Positions 55,080-62,196 of a DNA stretch of 64,000 nucleotides are shown piece after piece (positions within the stretch are counted from its first letter, which is position 1; every line of letters starts with the position of its first letter). Location of the stretch: assembly GCF_006538725.1 (NCBI RefSeq), contig NZ_BJLQ01000022.1, forward strand, positions 1 through 64,000. The letters are read 5' to 3'. Origin of the DNA: Cellulomonas gelida (GTDB lineage: Bacteria > Actinomycetota > Actinomycetes > Actinomycetales > Cellulomonadaceae). The notes under the pieces are model-generated. The model searched no databases and was not told where the DNA came from. It saw nothing but the letters and a program-made list of their open reading frames with translations. The position numbers were made by a program, and so were the translations under genes.

Positions 55080-56594
55080 TCACTCCCCCGTGCGCAGGCG
55101 CACCACGTTCCACGACACCGGCGGCACCTCGACGCGCAGGCGCCCGTCCGCGACCTGAGCGGTCGCGTTGGCGCGCGGCGCGACGGACGTGTCGTCGTCC
55201 GCGGTCGCCTGCCAGGTGTGGTCCGGGTTGGCCAGCGTGCTCGCGTCGACGAGCCGCAGGCCCGGGATCGAGCGCAGGTCCACGTCGAGCAGCGCGGGCT
55301 GGGTCGTCGACCGGTTCACCGCGAAGAGGGCGACGTCGCCCGTCTCGGCGTCGTAGGTCGCGACCGCGTCCGCGAGCGCGGCGTCGCCGAACTTGGCGGT
55401 CTCGTACGTCGCGACGTCGAGCGCGACGCGCAGCACGTCGCCGCGCGCGAACCGCGACGCCTGGGCGAACGGGTGGAAGATCGTCTGCTTCCAGGACCGG
55501 CCACCGGGCTCGGTCATGATCGGCGCGATCACGTTGACGAGCTGCGCGAGCGACGCGGCGTGCACGCGGTCGGTGTGCCGCAGCAGGCTGATGAGCAGGT
55601 TCCCGACGACGACCGCGTCCGCGACGTTGTACGTGTCCTCGAGCAGCACGGGGGCGACCGGCCAGTCATCGCCCACCGGCGGCTGGGACTCGGCGCGGTG
55701 CTGGTACCAGACGTTCCACTCGTCGAACGAGATGTGGATGCGCTTGGACAGCTTCTTGTGCGCCCGCACGGCGTCGGCGGTCGCCGAGACCGAGTCGATG
55801 AAGTGGTCCATGTCGACCGCGGAGGCCAGGAACGACCCGAGGTCGCCGTCCTCCTCCCAGTAGTACGCGTGCGCCGAGATCAGGTCGACGTGCTCGTACG
55901 CCTCGGACAGCACGACCCGCTCCCACTCGCCGAACGTCGGGATCCCCACGCCCGACGAGCCGCACGCGACGAGCTCGAGGTCCGGCTGGACCATCCGCAT
56001 CGCGCGGGCGGTCTCGGCGGCCAGGCGCCCGTACTCGTGGGCGGTCTTGTGCCCGATCTGCCAGGGGCCGTCCATCTCGTTGCCCAGGCACCACATCCGG
56101 ATGTCGTGCGGCTCGGGCGAGCCGTTCGCGCGGCGCTGGTCCGACAGCCGCGTCCCGCCCTTGACGTTGCAGTACTCGAGCAGGTCGAGCGCCTCCTGCA
56201 CGCCGCGCGTGCCGAGGTTGACCGCCATCATCGGCTCGACCTCGGCCGCCTTGGTCCAGCGCATGAACTCGTCGACGCCGACGGTGTTCGGGTCGGTCGA
56301 GTGCCACGCGAGGTCCAGCCGACGCGGCCGCTGCTCGACCGGACCGACGCCGTCCTCCCAGCGGTAGCCCGAGACGAAGTTGCCACCCGGGTAGCGCACG
56401 GTGCTCACCCCGAGCTCGCGCGTGAGCTCGATGACGTCCTTGCGGAAGCCGTCGGCGTCGGCCGTCGGGTGCGCCGGGTCGTGGATACCGGTGTAGACGC
56501 AGCGGCCGAGGTGCTCGACGAACGAGCCGAACGTGCGACGTCGCACGGGGCCCACACGGAACGCAGGGTCGAGGGTGATGCTCACGGGGATCAT
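55080..56594 (-). CDS. Alpha-L-arabinofuranosidase, GH51
   Basis: 504 residues, the standard length for GH51. It releases alpha-L-arabinofuranosyl residues from arabinoxylan or arabinan oligosaccharides. The acid/base E173 is in CLGNEMDGPW and the nucleophile E292 in ISFDEWNVWY, matching the spacing in characterised GH51 enzymes. No signal peptide, so it is cytoplasmic and acts on imported oligosaccharides. The ATG follows AGAAGG. Upstream lie a CTCGCGAG palindrome and four direct repeats, candidate regulatory elements. Confidence 0.95.
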   Translation of the reverse strand: MIPVSITLDPAFRVGPVRRRTFGSFVEHLGRCVYTGIHDPAHPTADADGFRKDVIELTRELGVSTVRYPGGNFVSGYRWEDGVGPVEQRPRRLDLAWHSTDPNTVGVDEFMRWTKAAEVEPMMAVNLGTRGVQEALDLLEYCNVKGGTRLSDQRRANGSPEPHDIRMWCLGNEMDGPWQIGHKTAHEYGRLAAETARAMRMVQPDLELVACGSSGVGIPTFGEWERVVLSEAYEHVDLISAHAYYWEEDGDLGSFLASAVDMDHFIDSVSATADAVRAHKKLSKRIHISFDEWNVWYQHRAESQPPVGDDWPVAPVLLEDTYNVADAVVVGNLLISLLRHTDRVHAASLAQLVNVIAPIMTEPGGRSWKQTIFHPFAQASRFARGDVLRVALDVATYETAKFGDAALADAVATYDAETGDVALFAVNRSTTQPALLDVDLRSIPGLRLVDASTLANPDHTWQATADDDTSVAPRANATAQVADGRLRVEVPPVSWNVVRLRTGE

Positions 56595-56715
56595 GCGAGG
56601 ACCTTCTGGGACGGCGAACGGGTGTCGTGGGACCGGACCGTCACGACGGCAGTGACGTGACGCGACGCGGTCCCGACGGGGCGGGGTCGGCCCGGCTTCT
56701 CCATCGTTGTAGAAA

Positions 56716-56723
56716 CTCGCGAG
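56716..56723. promoter_or_regulatory. Palindrome upstream of arabinofuranosidase gene
   Basis: CTCGCGAG flanked by A-rich sequence (gaaaCTCGCGAGaaaa), about 120 bases before the ATG, in an otherwise GC-rich region. CG-centred palindromes of this kind are typical LacI-family operators of sugar genes. No regulator gene is adjacent, so this is tentative. Confidence 0.4.
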
Positions 56724-56750
56724 AAAAGCCACGCCCGGCGCGCAGAACGC

Positions 56751-56813
56751 CCGGATGCGCCGCCAAGGTCCGGATGCGAGATGGGTCCGGATGCGCAGAA
56801 CGGTCCGGATGCG
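56751..56813. repeat. Four direct repeats of CCGGATGCG
   Basis: Copies at 56751, 56770, 56787 and 56805, spaced 19, 17 and 18 bases, three of them preceded by GT or GGT. They lie between the bS22 terminator and the arabinofuranosidase promoter region. Function unknown. Confidence 0.8.
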
Positions 56814-56814
56814 C

Positions 56815-56848
56815 AGAAGGGCCCGGCCGTGGTCGGCCGAGCCCTTCT
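56815..56848 (-). terminator. Terminator of the bS22 gene
   Basis: Stem of about 13 pairs, agaagggc-c-cggcc with ggccg-a-gcccttct (one mismatch), 27 bases past the bS22 stop. Confidence 0.75.
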
Positions 56849-56875
56849 GCCACGCGCTGCCGGGGCAGCGCGAGG

Positions 56876-56974
56876 TCACTTCTTGTTGCGACGCTGGTGA
56901 CGCGTCTTGCGCAGCAGCTTGCGGTGCTTCTTCTTGGCCATCCGCTTGCGGCGCTTCTTGATGACGGAGCCCAT
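56876..56974 (-). CDS. 30S ribosomal protein bS22 (AURKAIP1/COX24 domain)
   Basis: 32 residues, more than half Lys or Arg: MGSVIKKRRKRMAKKKHRK... through to RRNKK. This tiny basic protein, with the conserved SVIKKRRKRM start, is the actinobacterial small-subunit protein bS22 related to the mitochondrial AURKAIP1/COX24 domain. Length and sequence fit the family well. The ATG is at 56974. It is a single-gene unit with a strong terminator and an upstream -10 box, TAAGGT at 57110-57115. Confidence 0.93.
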   Translation of the reverse strand: MGSVIKKRRKRMAKKKHRKLLRKTRHQRRNKK

Positions 56975-57109
56975 GGGTCCACTCTCGCTTCCGGGTGTGG
57001 CCCGCGGAGGCGGACCGGTGCTGGTCGATCGGCACGTGGTCACCCGTGAGGGCCTCGGTCGCGCGCTTGCACGCATCAACTGTCCACGCAGAGGAAAGTC
57101 CGAGCGCCT

Positions 57110-57115
57110 ACCTTA
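57110..57115 (-). promoter_or_regulatory. Candidate -10 box for bS22
   Basis: TAAGGT on the minus strand; the predicted leader is about 130 bases. No other feature is seen in this leader. Confidence 0.4.
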
Positions 57116-57205
57116 CGCGATCGCGGGGCATGCCCGCGACGCGGGCCGGCAGCGATCGTCCCGATGCCCGCCATGACGCCCGTCACGTAGGCGTCGGCAC
57201 GGCCG

Positions 57206-57430
57206 TCAGGACGTGCGGCGCTCGGTGTCCTGCTCGGGTGCGATCGTCGACATCGACGACCGCAGGTAGGCGTCGAGGGCGTCCTGCGGCACGCGGAACG
57301 ACCGTCCCACCCGCACGCCGGGCAGCTCGCCCGAGTGCAGCAGGCGGTACACCGTCATCTTGGAGACGCGCATGACGTCGGCGACCTCCACCACCGTCAG
57401 GTAGCGCACGCGGCCCGGCTGGTCGCTCAT
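57206..57430 (-). CDS. BldC-like helix-turn-helix DNA-binding protein
   Basis: 74 residues, close to BldC (68). A MerR-type winged helix (excisionase/HTH_17 family) with VRYLTVVEVADVMRVSKMTV followed by GELPGVRVGRSFRVP. BldC-type proteins bind DNA cooperatively as head-to-tail arrays and control development in Streptomyces; the role here is unknown. The ATG at 57430 is chosen by family alignment; an ATG at 57442 lies directly after AGGAGG and would add four residues. The leader has a CACCCCG/CGGGGTG hairpin (57506-57523). Confidence 0.9.
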   Translation of the reverse strand: MSDQPGRVRYLTVVEVADVMRVSKMTVYRLLHSGELPGVRVGRSFRVPQDALDAYLRSSMSTIAPEQDTERRTS

Positions 57431-57533
57431 CTCTGCGGTCATCCTCCTGGAGCGCCTCGCGACGCTCGTCCCACGGTCCGCTGGCGGTCCGCTCGTGCCC
57501 GTCGCCACCCCGTCCTCGGGGTGACTGGGGCCA

Positions 57534-57539
57534 ACCCTA
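57534..57539 (-). promoter_or_regulatory. Candidate -10 box of the BldC-like gene
   Basis: TAGGGT on the minus strand, about 100 bases before the start. The transcript would begin just before the hairpin at 57506-57523. Confidence 0.45.
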
Positions 57540-57606
57540 GTGGCGCGTGGGACACGAGTGAAAGGGGTGACGAGAGTGACAGCCGAACGTGCGACGGCGC
57601 GCGCGC

Positions 57607-58782
57607 TCAGTCGTGGTCGACGTCGAGGCCCAGCAGCGGGAAGCTCATCGCCCGCGTCGCACGGATCGCCCGGTCGACGTCGTCGGACGGGTCGAAGCCC
57701 GAGCCCCAGGACCGGAACGTCGGCGTCGCGCCGTCCGTCATCAGGCGCGGCCCCTCGCGGCCGTACTCCGCGGCGACGCGCTCACGCCACGCCTCGGGCA
57801 CGGGGGTGGCGGGGTCGATCGGCCGGTGCGCGGCGACCGCGATCAGGTGCGTCCACGCGCGCGGCACCACGTCGATGATCGCGTAGCCGCCGCCGCCCGT
57901 CGCGAGCCAGCGTCCGCCCGTGAGCTCGTGCGCGAGATCGTGCAGCCGCTGCGCGGCCAGCCGCTGCGCGTCGACCGAGACCCGCAGGTTGCTCAGCGGG
58001 TCGAGGCCGTGCGCGTCGCAGCCGTGCTGCGTGACGAGCACCTGCGGCTCGAACGCCCGCAGCACCGCGGGCACCACGGCGTCGACCGCGCGCAGCCAGC
58101 CGACGTCGCCGGCCCCCGACGGCAGCGGCAGGTTCACGGCGGAACCGGGCGCCGCGGAGCCACCGGTCTCGTGGGGGTCCCCCGTCCCCGGGAACAGCGC
58201 GCGACCCGACTCGTGGACCGAGACGGTCAGGACCCGCGGGTCGTCCCAGAAGACCGCCTGGACGCCGTCGCCGTGGTGCGCGTCGAGGTCGACGTACGCG
58301 ACCCGCTCGGCCCCCTGGGCGAGCAGCGCGTGGATCGCGACAGCGACGTCGTTGTAGACGCAGAAGCCCGACGCAGCGCCCGGCATCGCGTGGTGCATGC
58401 CGCCGGTGATGTTCACGGCGTGCTCGCACTCGCCGCGCCACACCGCGAGCGCCGCGTCGACCGTGCCCTGGACCACGCGCGCGGACGCCTCGTGCATGCT
58501 CGGGAACAGCGGGTCGTCAGCCGTCCCGAGGCCGCGGGCCTCGTCGCGCACGCCCTCGTCGGCCGCGCGGCGCACCGCCGCCACGTACGCGGGCTCGTGC
58601 ACGGTGGTGAGCAGCGCGTCGTCGGCGATGCCGGCACGCACCAGGTCGACGTGCTCGAGCAGGCCGAGCGCGTCCGCGAGGCCGATCGTGAGCGCGAGGC
58701 GATCGGGCGCCATGGGGTGCCCGGTGCCGAAGTCGTAGCGCAGCATCTCGGGCGCCCACTCCACGCGTGCCCGCTGCGTCAT
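57607..58782 (-). CDS. acuC: AcuC-type class I histone deacetylase family protein
   Basis: 391 residues. Arginase/deacetylase fold with the tandem catalytic His in NITGGMHHAM, zinc ligands in YVDLDAHHGDG (D and H) and a later Asp/His segment in TQHGCDAHGLDPL, plus LATGGGGY. In Bacillus the AcuC deacetylase removes acetyl groups from acetyl-CoA synthetase. The ATG follows GAGGG. The frame stays open far upstream, but the N-terminus RVEWAPEMLRYDFGTGHPM is where family members begin. Confidence 0.92.
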   Translation of the reverse strand: MTQRARVEWAPEMLRYDFGTGHPMAPDRLALTIGLADALGLLEHVDLVRAGIADDALLTTVHEPAYVAAVRRAADEGVRDEARGLGTADDPLFPSMHEASARVVQGTVDAALAVWRGECEHAVNITGGMHHAMPGAASGFCVYNDVAVAIHALLAQGAERVAYVDLDAHHGDGVQAVFWDDPRVLTVSVHESGRALFPGTGDPHETGGSAAPGSAVNLPLPSGAGDVGWLRAVDAVVPAVLRAFEPQVLVTQHGCDAHGLDPLSNLRVSVDAQRLAAQRLHDLAHELTGGRWLATGGGGYAIIDVVPRAWTHLIAVAAHRPIDPATPVPEAWRERVAAEYGREGPRLMTDGATPTFRSWGSGFDPSDDVDRAIRATRAMSFPLLGLDVDHD

Positions 58783-58830
58783 GCCCTCACCCAAACATCC
58801 CCGGGGCACGCTGTCGAACGCCACGCGGCG

Positions 58831-58878
58831 CGTCTCGTCGTGCGTCTCGTCGAGCGTCTCGTCGTGCGTCTCGTCGCG
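58831..58878. repeat. Four 12-bp tandem repeats between acuC and trkH
   Basis: Units cgtctcgtcgtg, cgtctcgtcgag, cgtctcgtcgtg, cgtctcgtcgcg, head to tail. They lie in the 264-base divergent region, which otherwise shows only a ribosome binding site for trkH (GGGGAG). No clear -10 box was found for either gene. Confidence 0.85.
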
Positions 58879-59046
58879 ACGTGCCGGGACGAGCGCGACC
58901 TCATGCGGCGTGTCGTGCCAGAGTGTGCGATGCACGTCCGCGGACCACCCGGCCCGGGCAGGGACGGCGTCGATCTCGACGGAGCCCTTCCGGCGCACGG
59001 GCCGGTCCCGGGCGAGGTCGCTGGGCACGAGGGGAGCGTGGCGGGC

Positions 59047-60423
59047 ATGGCGCGCACGGGTCCCGGTGTGCTCTGGCGGGCGCGGGAGATCGTCGACCGC
59101 TCGGCCCGGCAGTCCCCGGCACGGCTCGCGCTCGGGGTGTTCGCCGCCGTGATCGCCCTGGTCACCGTGCTGCTCTCGGCGCCCTGGGCCACCGCGCACG
59201 GGTCCCGCGCGCCGTTCGTGGACGCGCTGTTCACCGCGACGTCCGCGAGCACCGTCACCGGGCTCGTCGTCGTCCCGACGGGCGAGTACTGGTCGACGTG
59301 GGGCCTCGTCGTGATCCTCGTCGCGATCAAGATCGGCGGCCTGGGCGTCATGACGCTCGCGTCGCTGCTGGGCATGGCGGTCTCGCGCCGCATCGGTCTG
59401 ACGCAGCGGCTGCTCGTCTCGTCCGAGACCAAGTTCACGCGGCTGGGCGAGGTCGGCTCGCTCGTGCGCACGGTCATCGTGACGTCGACGATCCTCGAGG
59501 TCGCGATCGCGATCGTCCTGCTCCCCCGCTTCCACATGTACGACGAGTCGTGGGGCACCGCCGCGTGGCACGCGACGTTCTACGGCGTCTCGTCGTTCAA
59601 CAACGCCGGGTTCGTGCCGACGCCCGAGGGGCTCGCGCCGTTCATCTCCGACTGGTGGGTGCTGCTGCCGATCATCGTCGGCGTGTTCATCGGGTCGCTC
59701 GGCTTCCCGGTCATCCTCAACGTCGCGCAGCACCTGCGCGAGCCACGCCGGTGGAGCCTGCACGCAAAGCTGACCATCACGACGAGCTCCGCGCTCGTCG
59801 TCGCGGGCGCGGTCCTGGTCGCCGCGTTCGAGTGGACCAACCCGAACACGTTCCGCGACCTCGACGCCTCGGGCACCGCGCTCGCGTCGCTGTTCGCGGG
59901 CGTCATGCCACGCTCGGCGGGCTTCTCGACCGTCGACGTGGGCCAGATGCACGAGTCCACGTGGCTCCTGACCGACGCGCTCATGTTCGTCGGCGGTGGC
60001 TCGGCCTCGACCGCGGGCGGCATCAAGGTCACGACGCTCGCCGTCATGCTGCTCGCGATCGTCGCCGAGGCGCGCGGCGACCGCGACGTCGAGGCGTACG
60101 GCCGGCGCATCCCGCGCGACGCGCTGCAGGTCGCGATCGCGGTCTCCCTCATCTCCGCGACGTTCGTGCTCATCGCCTCGCTCCTGCTGCTCGCGATGAC
60201 CGGCGAGCGGCTCGACACGATCCTGTTCGAGGTCATCTCCGCGTTCGCCACGTGCGGGCTGAGCACCGGCATCACGCCGACGCTGCCCGACGGGGCCAAG
60301 TACGTGCTCACCGTCCTGATGTTCATCGGCCGGACCGGCACGATGACGCTTGCGGCCGCGCTCGCGCTGCGCAACCGTCGTCGGGTGATCCGGCTACCGG
60401 AAGAGAGGCCGATCATTGGCTGA
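59047..60423 (+). CDS. trkH: Potassium uptake transporter subunit TrkH/KtrB-type
   Basis: 458 residues with about 10 membrane segments. It is a Trk/Ktr/HKT-superfamily K+ (or Na+) translocating subunit with four P-loops, each with the selectivity Gly: SASTVTGLV, SSFNNAGFVP, PRSAGFSTVD, ATCGLSTGIT. The length is between KtrB and TrkH. The ATG at 59047 follows GGGGAG; the much longer open frame upstream is not coding. It overlaps trkA by 8 bases. Confidence 0.95.
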   Translation: MARTGPGVLWRAREIVDRSARQSPARLALGVFAAVIALVTVLLSAPWATAHGSRAPFVDALFTATSASTVTGLVVVPTGEYWSTWGLVVILVAIKIGGLGVMTLASLLGMAVSRRIGLTQRLLVSSETKFTRLGEVGSLVRTVIVTSTILEVAIAIVLLPRFHMYDESWGTAAWHATFYGVSSFNNAGFVPTPEGLAPFISDWWVLLPIIVGVFIGSLGFPVILNVAQHLREPRRWSLHAKLTITTSSALVVAGAVLVAAFEWTNPNTFRDLDASGTALASLFAGVMPRSAGFSTVDVGQMHESTWLLTDALMFVGGGSASTAGGIKVTTLAVMLLAIVAEARGDRDVEAYGRRIPRDALQVAIAVSLISATFVLIASLLLLAMTGERLDTILFEVISAFATCGLSTGITPTLPDGAKYVLTVLMFIGRTGTMTLAAALALRNRRRVIRLPEERPIIG

Positions 60424-61123
60424 GACCATGCGCGACGCGCGTTCCAGCACGCAGAACGCGCCCCGCACGCCCAAGAAGGACTCCGGCGTCCTGGTGATCG
60501 GGCTCGGCCGGTTCGGCTCGGCGATCGCCGCGACGCTCGACCGGCTCGGCCAGGACGTGCTCGCGGTCGAGCGCTCCCCCGAGCTGGTCGCGCAGTGGGC
60601 CGGGCGCATCGCGCTCGTCGAGGCCGACGCGGCCAACCCCGAGGCGCTCGAGCAGCTGGGCGCGCGCGACTTCCCCGTCGCGGTCGTCGGCGTCGGCTCC
60701 TACCTCGAGGCCTCGGTGCTCATCACGGGCAACCTCGTCGACATCGGCATCCCGCAGATCTGGGCGAAGGCCGTCTCGAACGAGCACGCCCGGATCCTGC
60801 AGCGCATCGGCGCGCACCACGTGGTGCTGCCCGAGGCGGACGCGGGCTCGCGCGTCGCGCACCTCGTCTCGGGCAAGCTGCTCGACTACATCGAGGTCGA
60901 GGACGGCTTCACGGTCGTCAAGATGCGCCCGCCGAAGGAGACGCAGGGGTTCACGCTCGCGCAGAGCAAGATCCGCGAGCGTTACGGGGTGACGATCGTC
61001 GGCGTGAAGTCGCCCGGGCTGGACTTCCAGTACGCCACCCCTGAGACGCGGATCTCGCAGAACGACATCATCATCGTCTCGGGTCACGCCGACCTGCTCG
61101 AACGGTTCGCCGCGCGCCCCTGA
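60416..61123 (+). CDS. trkA: Potassium uptake regulatory subunit TrkA/KtrA
   Basis: 235 residues. An RCK_N domain (about 24-145) has the NAD(H)/ATP-binding Rossmann motif GLGRFG (G29-G34), followed by an RCK_C domain (about 155-230). It forms the cytoplasmic gating ring for the TrkH/KtrB subunit encoded just upstream. The start is TTG at 60416, supported by GAGAGG and by the 8-base overlap with trkH. A 20-residue polar N-terminus precedes the fold. Confidence 0.94.
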   Translation: MAETMRDARSSTQNAPRTPKKDSGVLVIGLGRFGSAIAATLDRLGQDVLAVERSPELVAQWAGRIALVEADAANPEALEQLGARDFPVAVVGVGSYLEASVLITGNLVDIGIPQIWAKAVSNEHARILQRIGAHHVVLPEADAGSRVAHLVSGKLLDYIEVEDGFTVVKMRPPKETQGFTLAQSKIRERYGVTIVGVKSPGLDFQYATPETRISQNDIIIVSGHADLLERFAARP

Positions 61124-61153
61124 TCGGGGGTACCGCCGGGCACCGCGCGCCGA

Positions 61154-61159
61154 TAGCAT
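61154..61159 (+). promoter_or_regulatory. Candidate -10 box of the PPK2 gene
   Basis: TAGCAT, predicting a leader of about 72 bases. The gene has a strong ribosome binding site (AGGAGCGGAGG). Confidence 0.5.
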
Positions 61160-61237
61160 CGCTGGTCGCGGCCGGGTCCCGGTCGCGCGAGCACGTCCGG
61201 TGCGAGCCGGGCTGCCGAGCAGGAGCGGAGGTGCGCG

Positions 61238-62113
61238 ATGGCGAAGAAGCCGTCCGCCGACGAGGTGCGGGCACGGCTCGACGACGTCGCGCGGAGCCTC
61301 GAGGCCGCTCCGGGCGTCCGGATCACCGACCTCGACGCGGCCTCGACCCCGTCGTTCGACGACGGGCGGAAGACCGGAGAGAAGCTCCTCGGCACCATCG
61401 GCGAGCGCATGTCGGAGCTGCAGGAGCGCCTGTACGCGCACGGCCGCTCAGGCGGCGACCGCTCGGTGCTGCTCGTCCTGCAGGGCCTCGACACCGCCGG
61501 CAAGGGCGGGATCGCGCGGCACGTGCTCGGCCTTGTCGACCCGCAGGGCGTCGCCCTCAAGGCGTTCGGCCGGCCCACGCCCGAGGAGCTCGAGCACGAC
61601 TTCCTGTGGCGCATCCGCAAGGCGCTGCCGCCCGCGGGCCGGATCGGGCTGTTCGACCGCTCGCACTACGAGGACATCCTGGTCCCGCACGCCGCCGGGA
61701 CGGCCGACGCCGACGAGCTCACGGCGCGGTTCGCGGCGATCGAGCAGTTCGAGCGCGAGCTGGTCGCGGGCGGCACGACCGTCGTCAAGGTCGCGCTGTG
61801 GGTCTCGCGCGACGAGCAGTACCTGCGCCTGCGCGAGCGGCTCGAGCGCCCGGACAAGCACTGGAAGTACTCCCCGAACGACGTCGACGTGCGCCTGGCC
61901 CGCCCCGCGTACGAGGCCGCGTACGACGAGGTGCTCGCCCGCTCGTCGTTCGACGTCGCGCCCTGGTACGTCGTGCCCGCGGACCGCAAGTGGTACGCGC
62001 GGCTCGCGACCAGCGCGCTGCTCCTGCGCGCGCTGCTCGACCTCGACCTGGACTGGCCCGACCCCTCGTACGACGTGGCCACCGAGCTCGCGCGTCTGGA
62101 CGCCACCCGCTGA
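61238..62113 (+). CDS. Polyphosphate kinase 2 family protein
   Basis: 291 residues. A PPK2 domain (about 60-285) with Walker A GLDTAGKGG (83-91), Walker B/lid element FDRSHYEDIL (139-148) and the later KWKYSPNDVD segment. PPK2 enzymes use polyphosphate to phosphorylate nucleoside mono- or diphosphates. Subclass (I, II or III) is not certain from sequence alone; single-domain length fits class I or III. It has its own promoter and terminator, between trkA and a glycosidase. Confidence 0.92.
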   Translation: MAKKPSADEVRARLDDVARSLEAAPGVRITDLDAASTPSFDDGRKTGEKLLGTIGERMSELQERLYAHGRSGGDRSVLLVLQGLDTAGKGGIARHVLGLVDPQGVALKAFGRPTPEELEHDFLWRIRKALPPAGRIGLFDRSHYEDILVPHAAGTADADELTARFAAIEQFERELVAGGTTVVKVALWVSRDEQYLRLRERLERPDKHWKYSPNDVDVRLARPAYEAAYDEVLARSSFDVAPWYVVPADRKWYARLATSALLLRALLDLDLDWPDPSYDVATELARLDATR

Positions 62114-62125
62114 CGCGCGCCTGAT

Positions 62126-62163
62126 GTCAGCTAGTTGGCACAACGAGGTGCCGACCAGCTGAC
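62126..62163. terminator. Long inverted repeat, bidirectional terminator
   Basis: Left arm 62126-62141 (gtcagctagttggcac) and right arm 62148-62163 pair at 15 of 16 positions including one wobble, loop aacgag. It lies between PPK2 (+) and the alpha-galactosidase (-). A second small GCCCCC/GGGGGC stem follows just before 62197. Confidence 0.7.
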
Positions 62164-62196
62164 TGCCCGCCCCCACGCCACGCGCGGGGGCCACGC

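Noticed and set aside
57607..59952. 781-codon frame containing acuC as its 3' half
   Set aside because: The upstream part is antisense to trkH, is charge-biased low complexity, and family homology begins at 58782. The same reasoning removes the long frame upstream of trkH.
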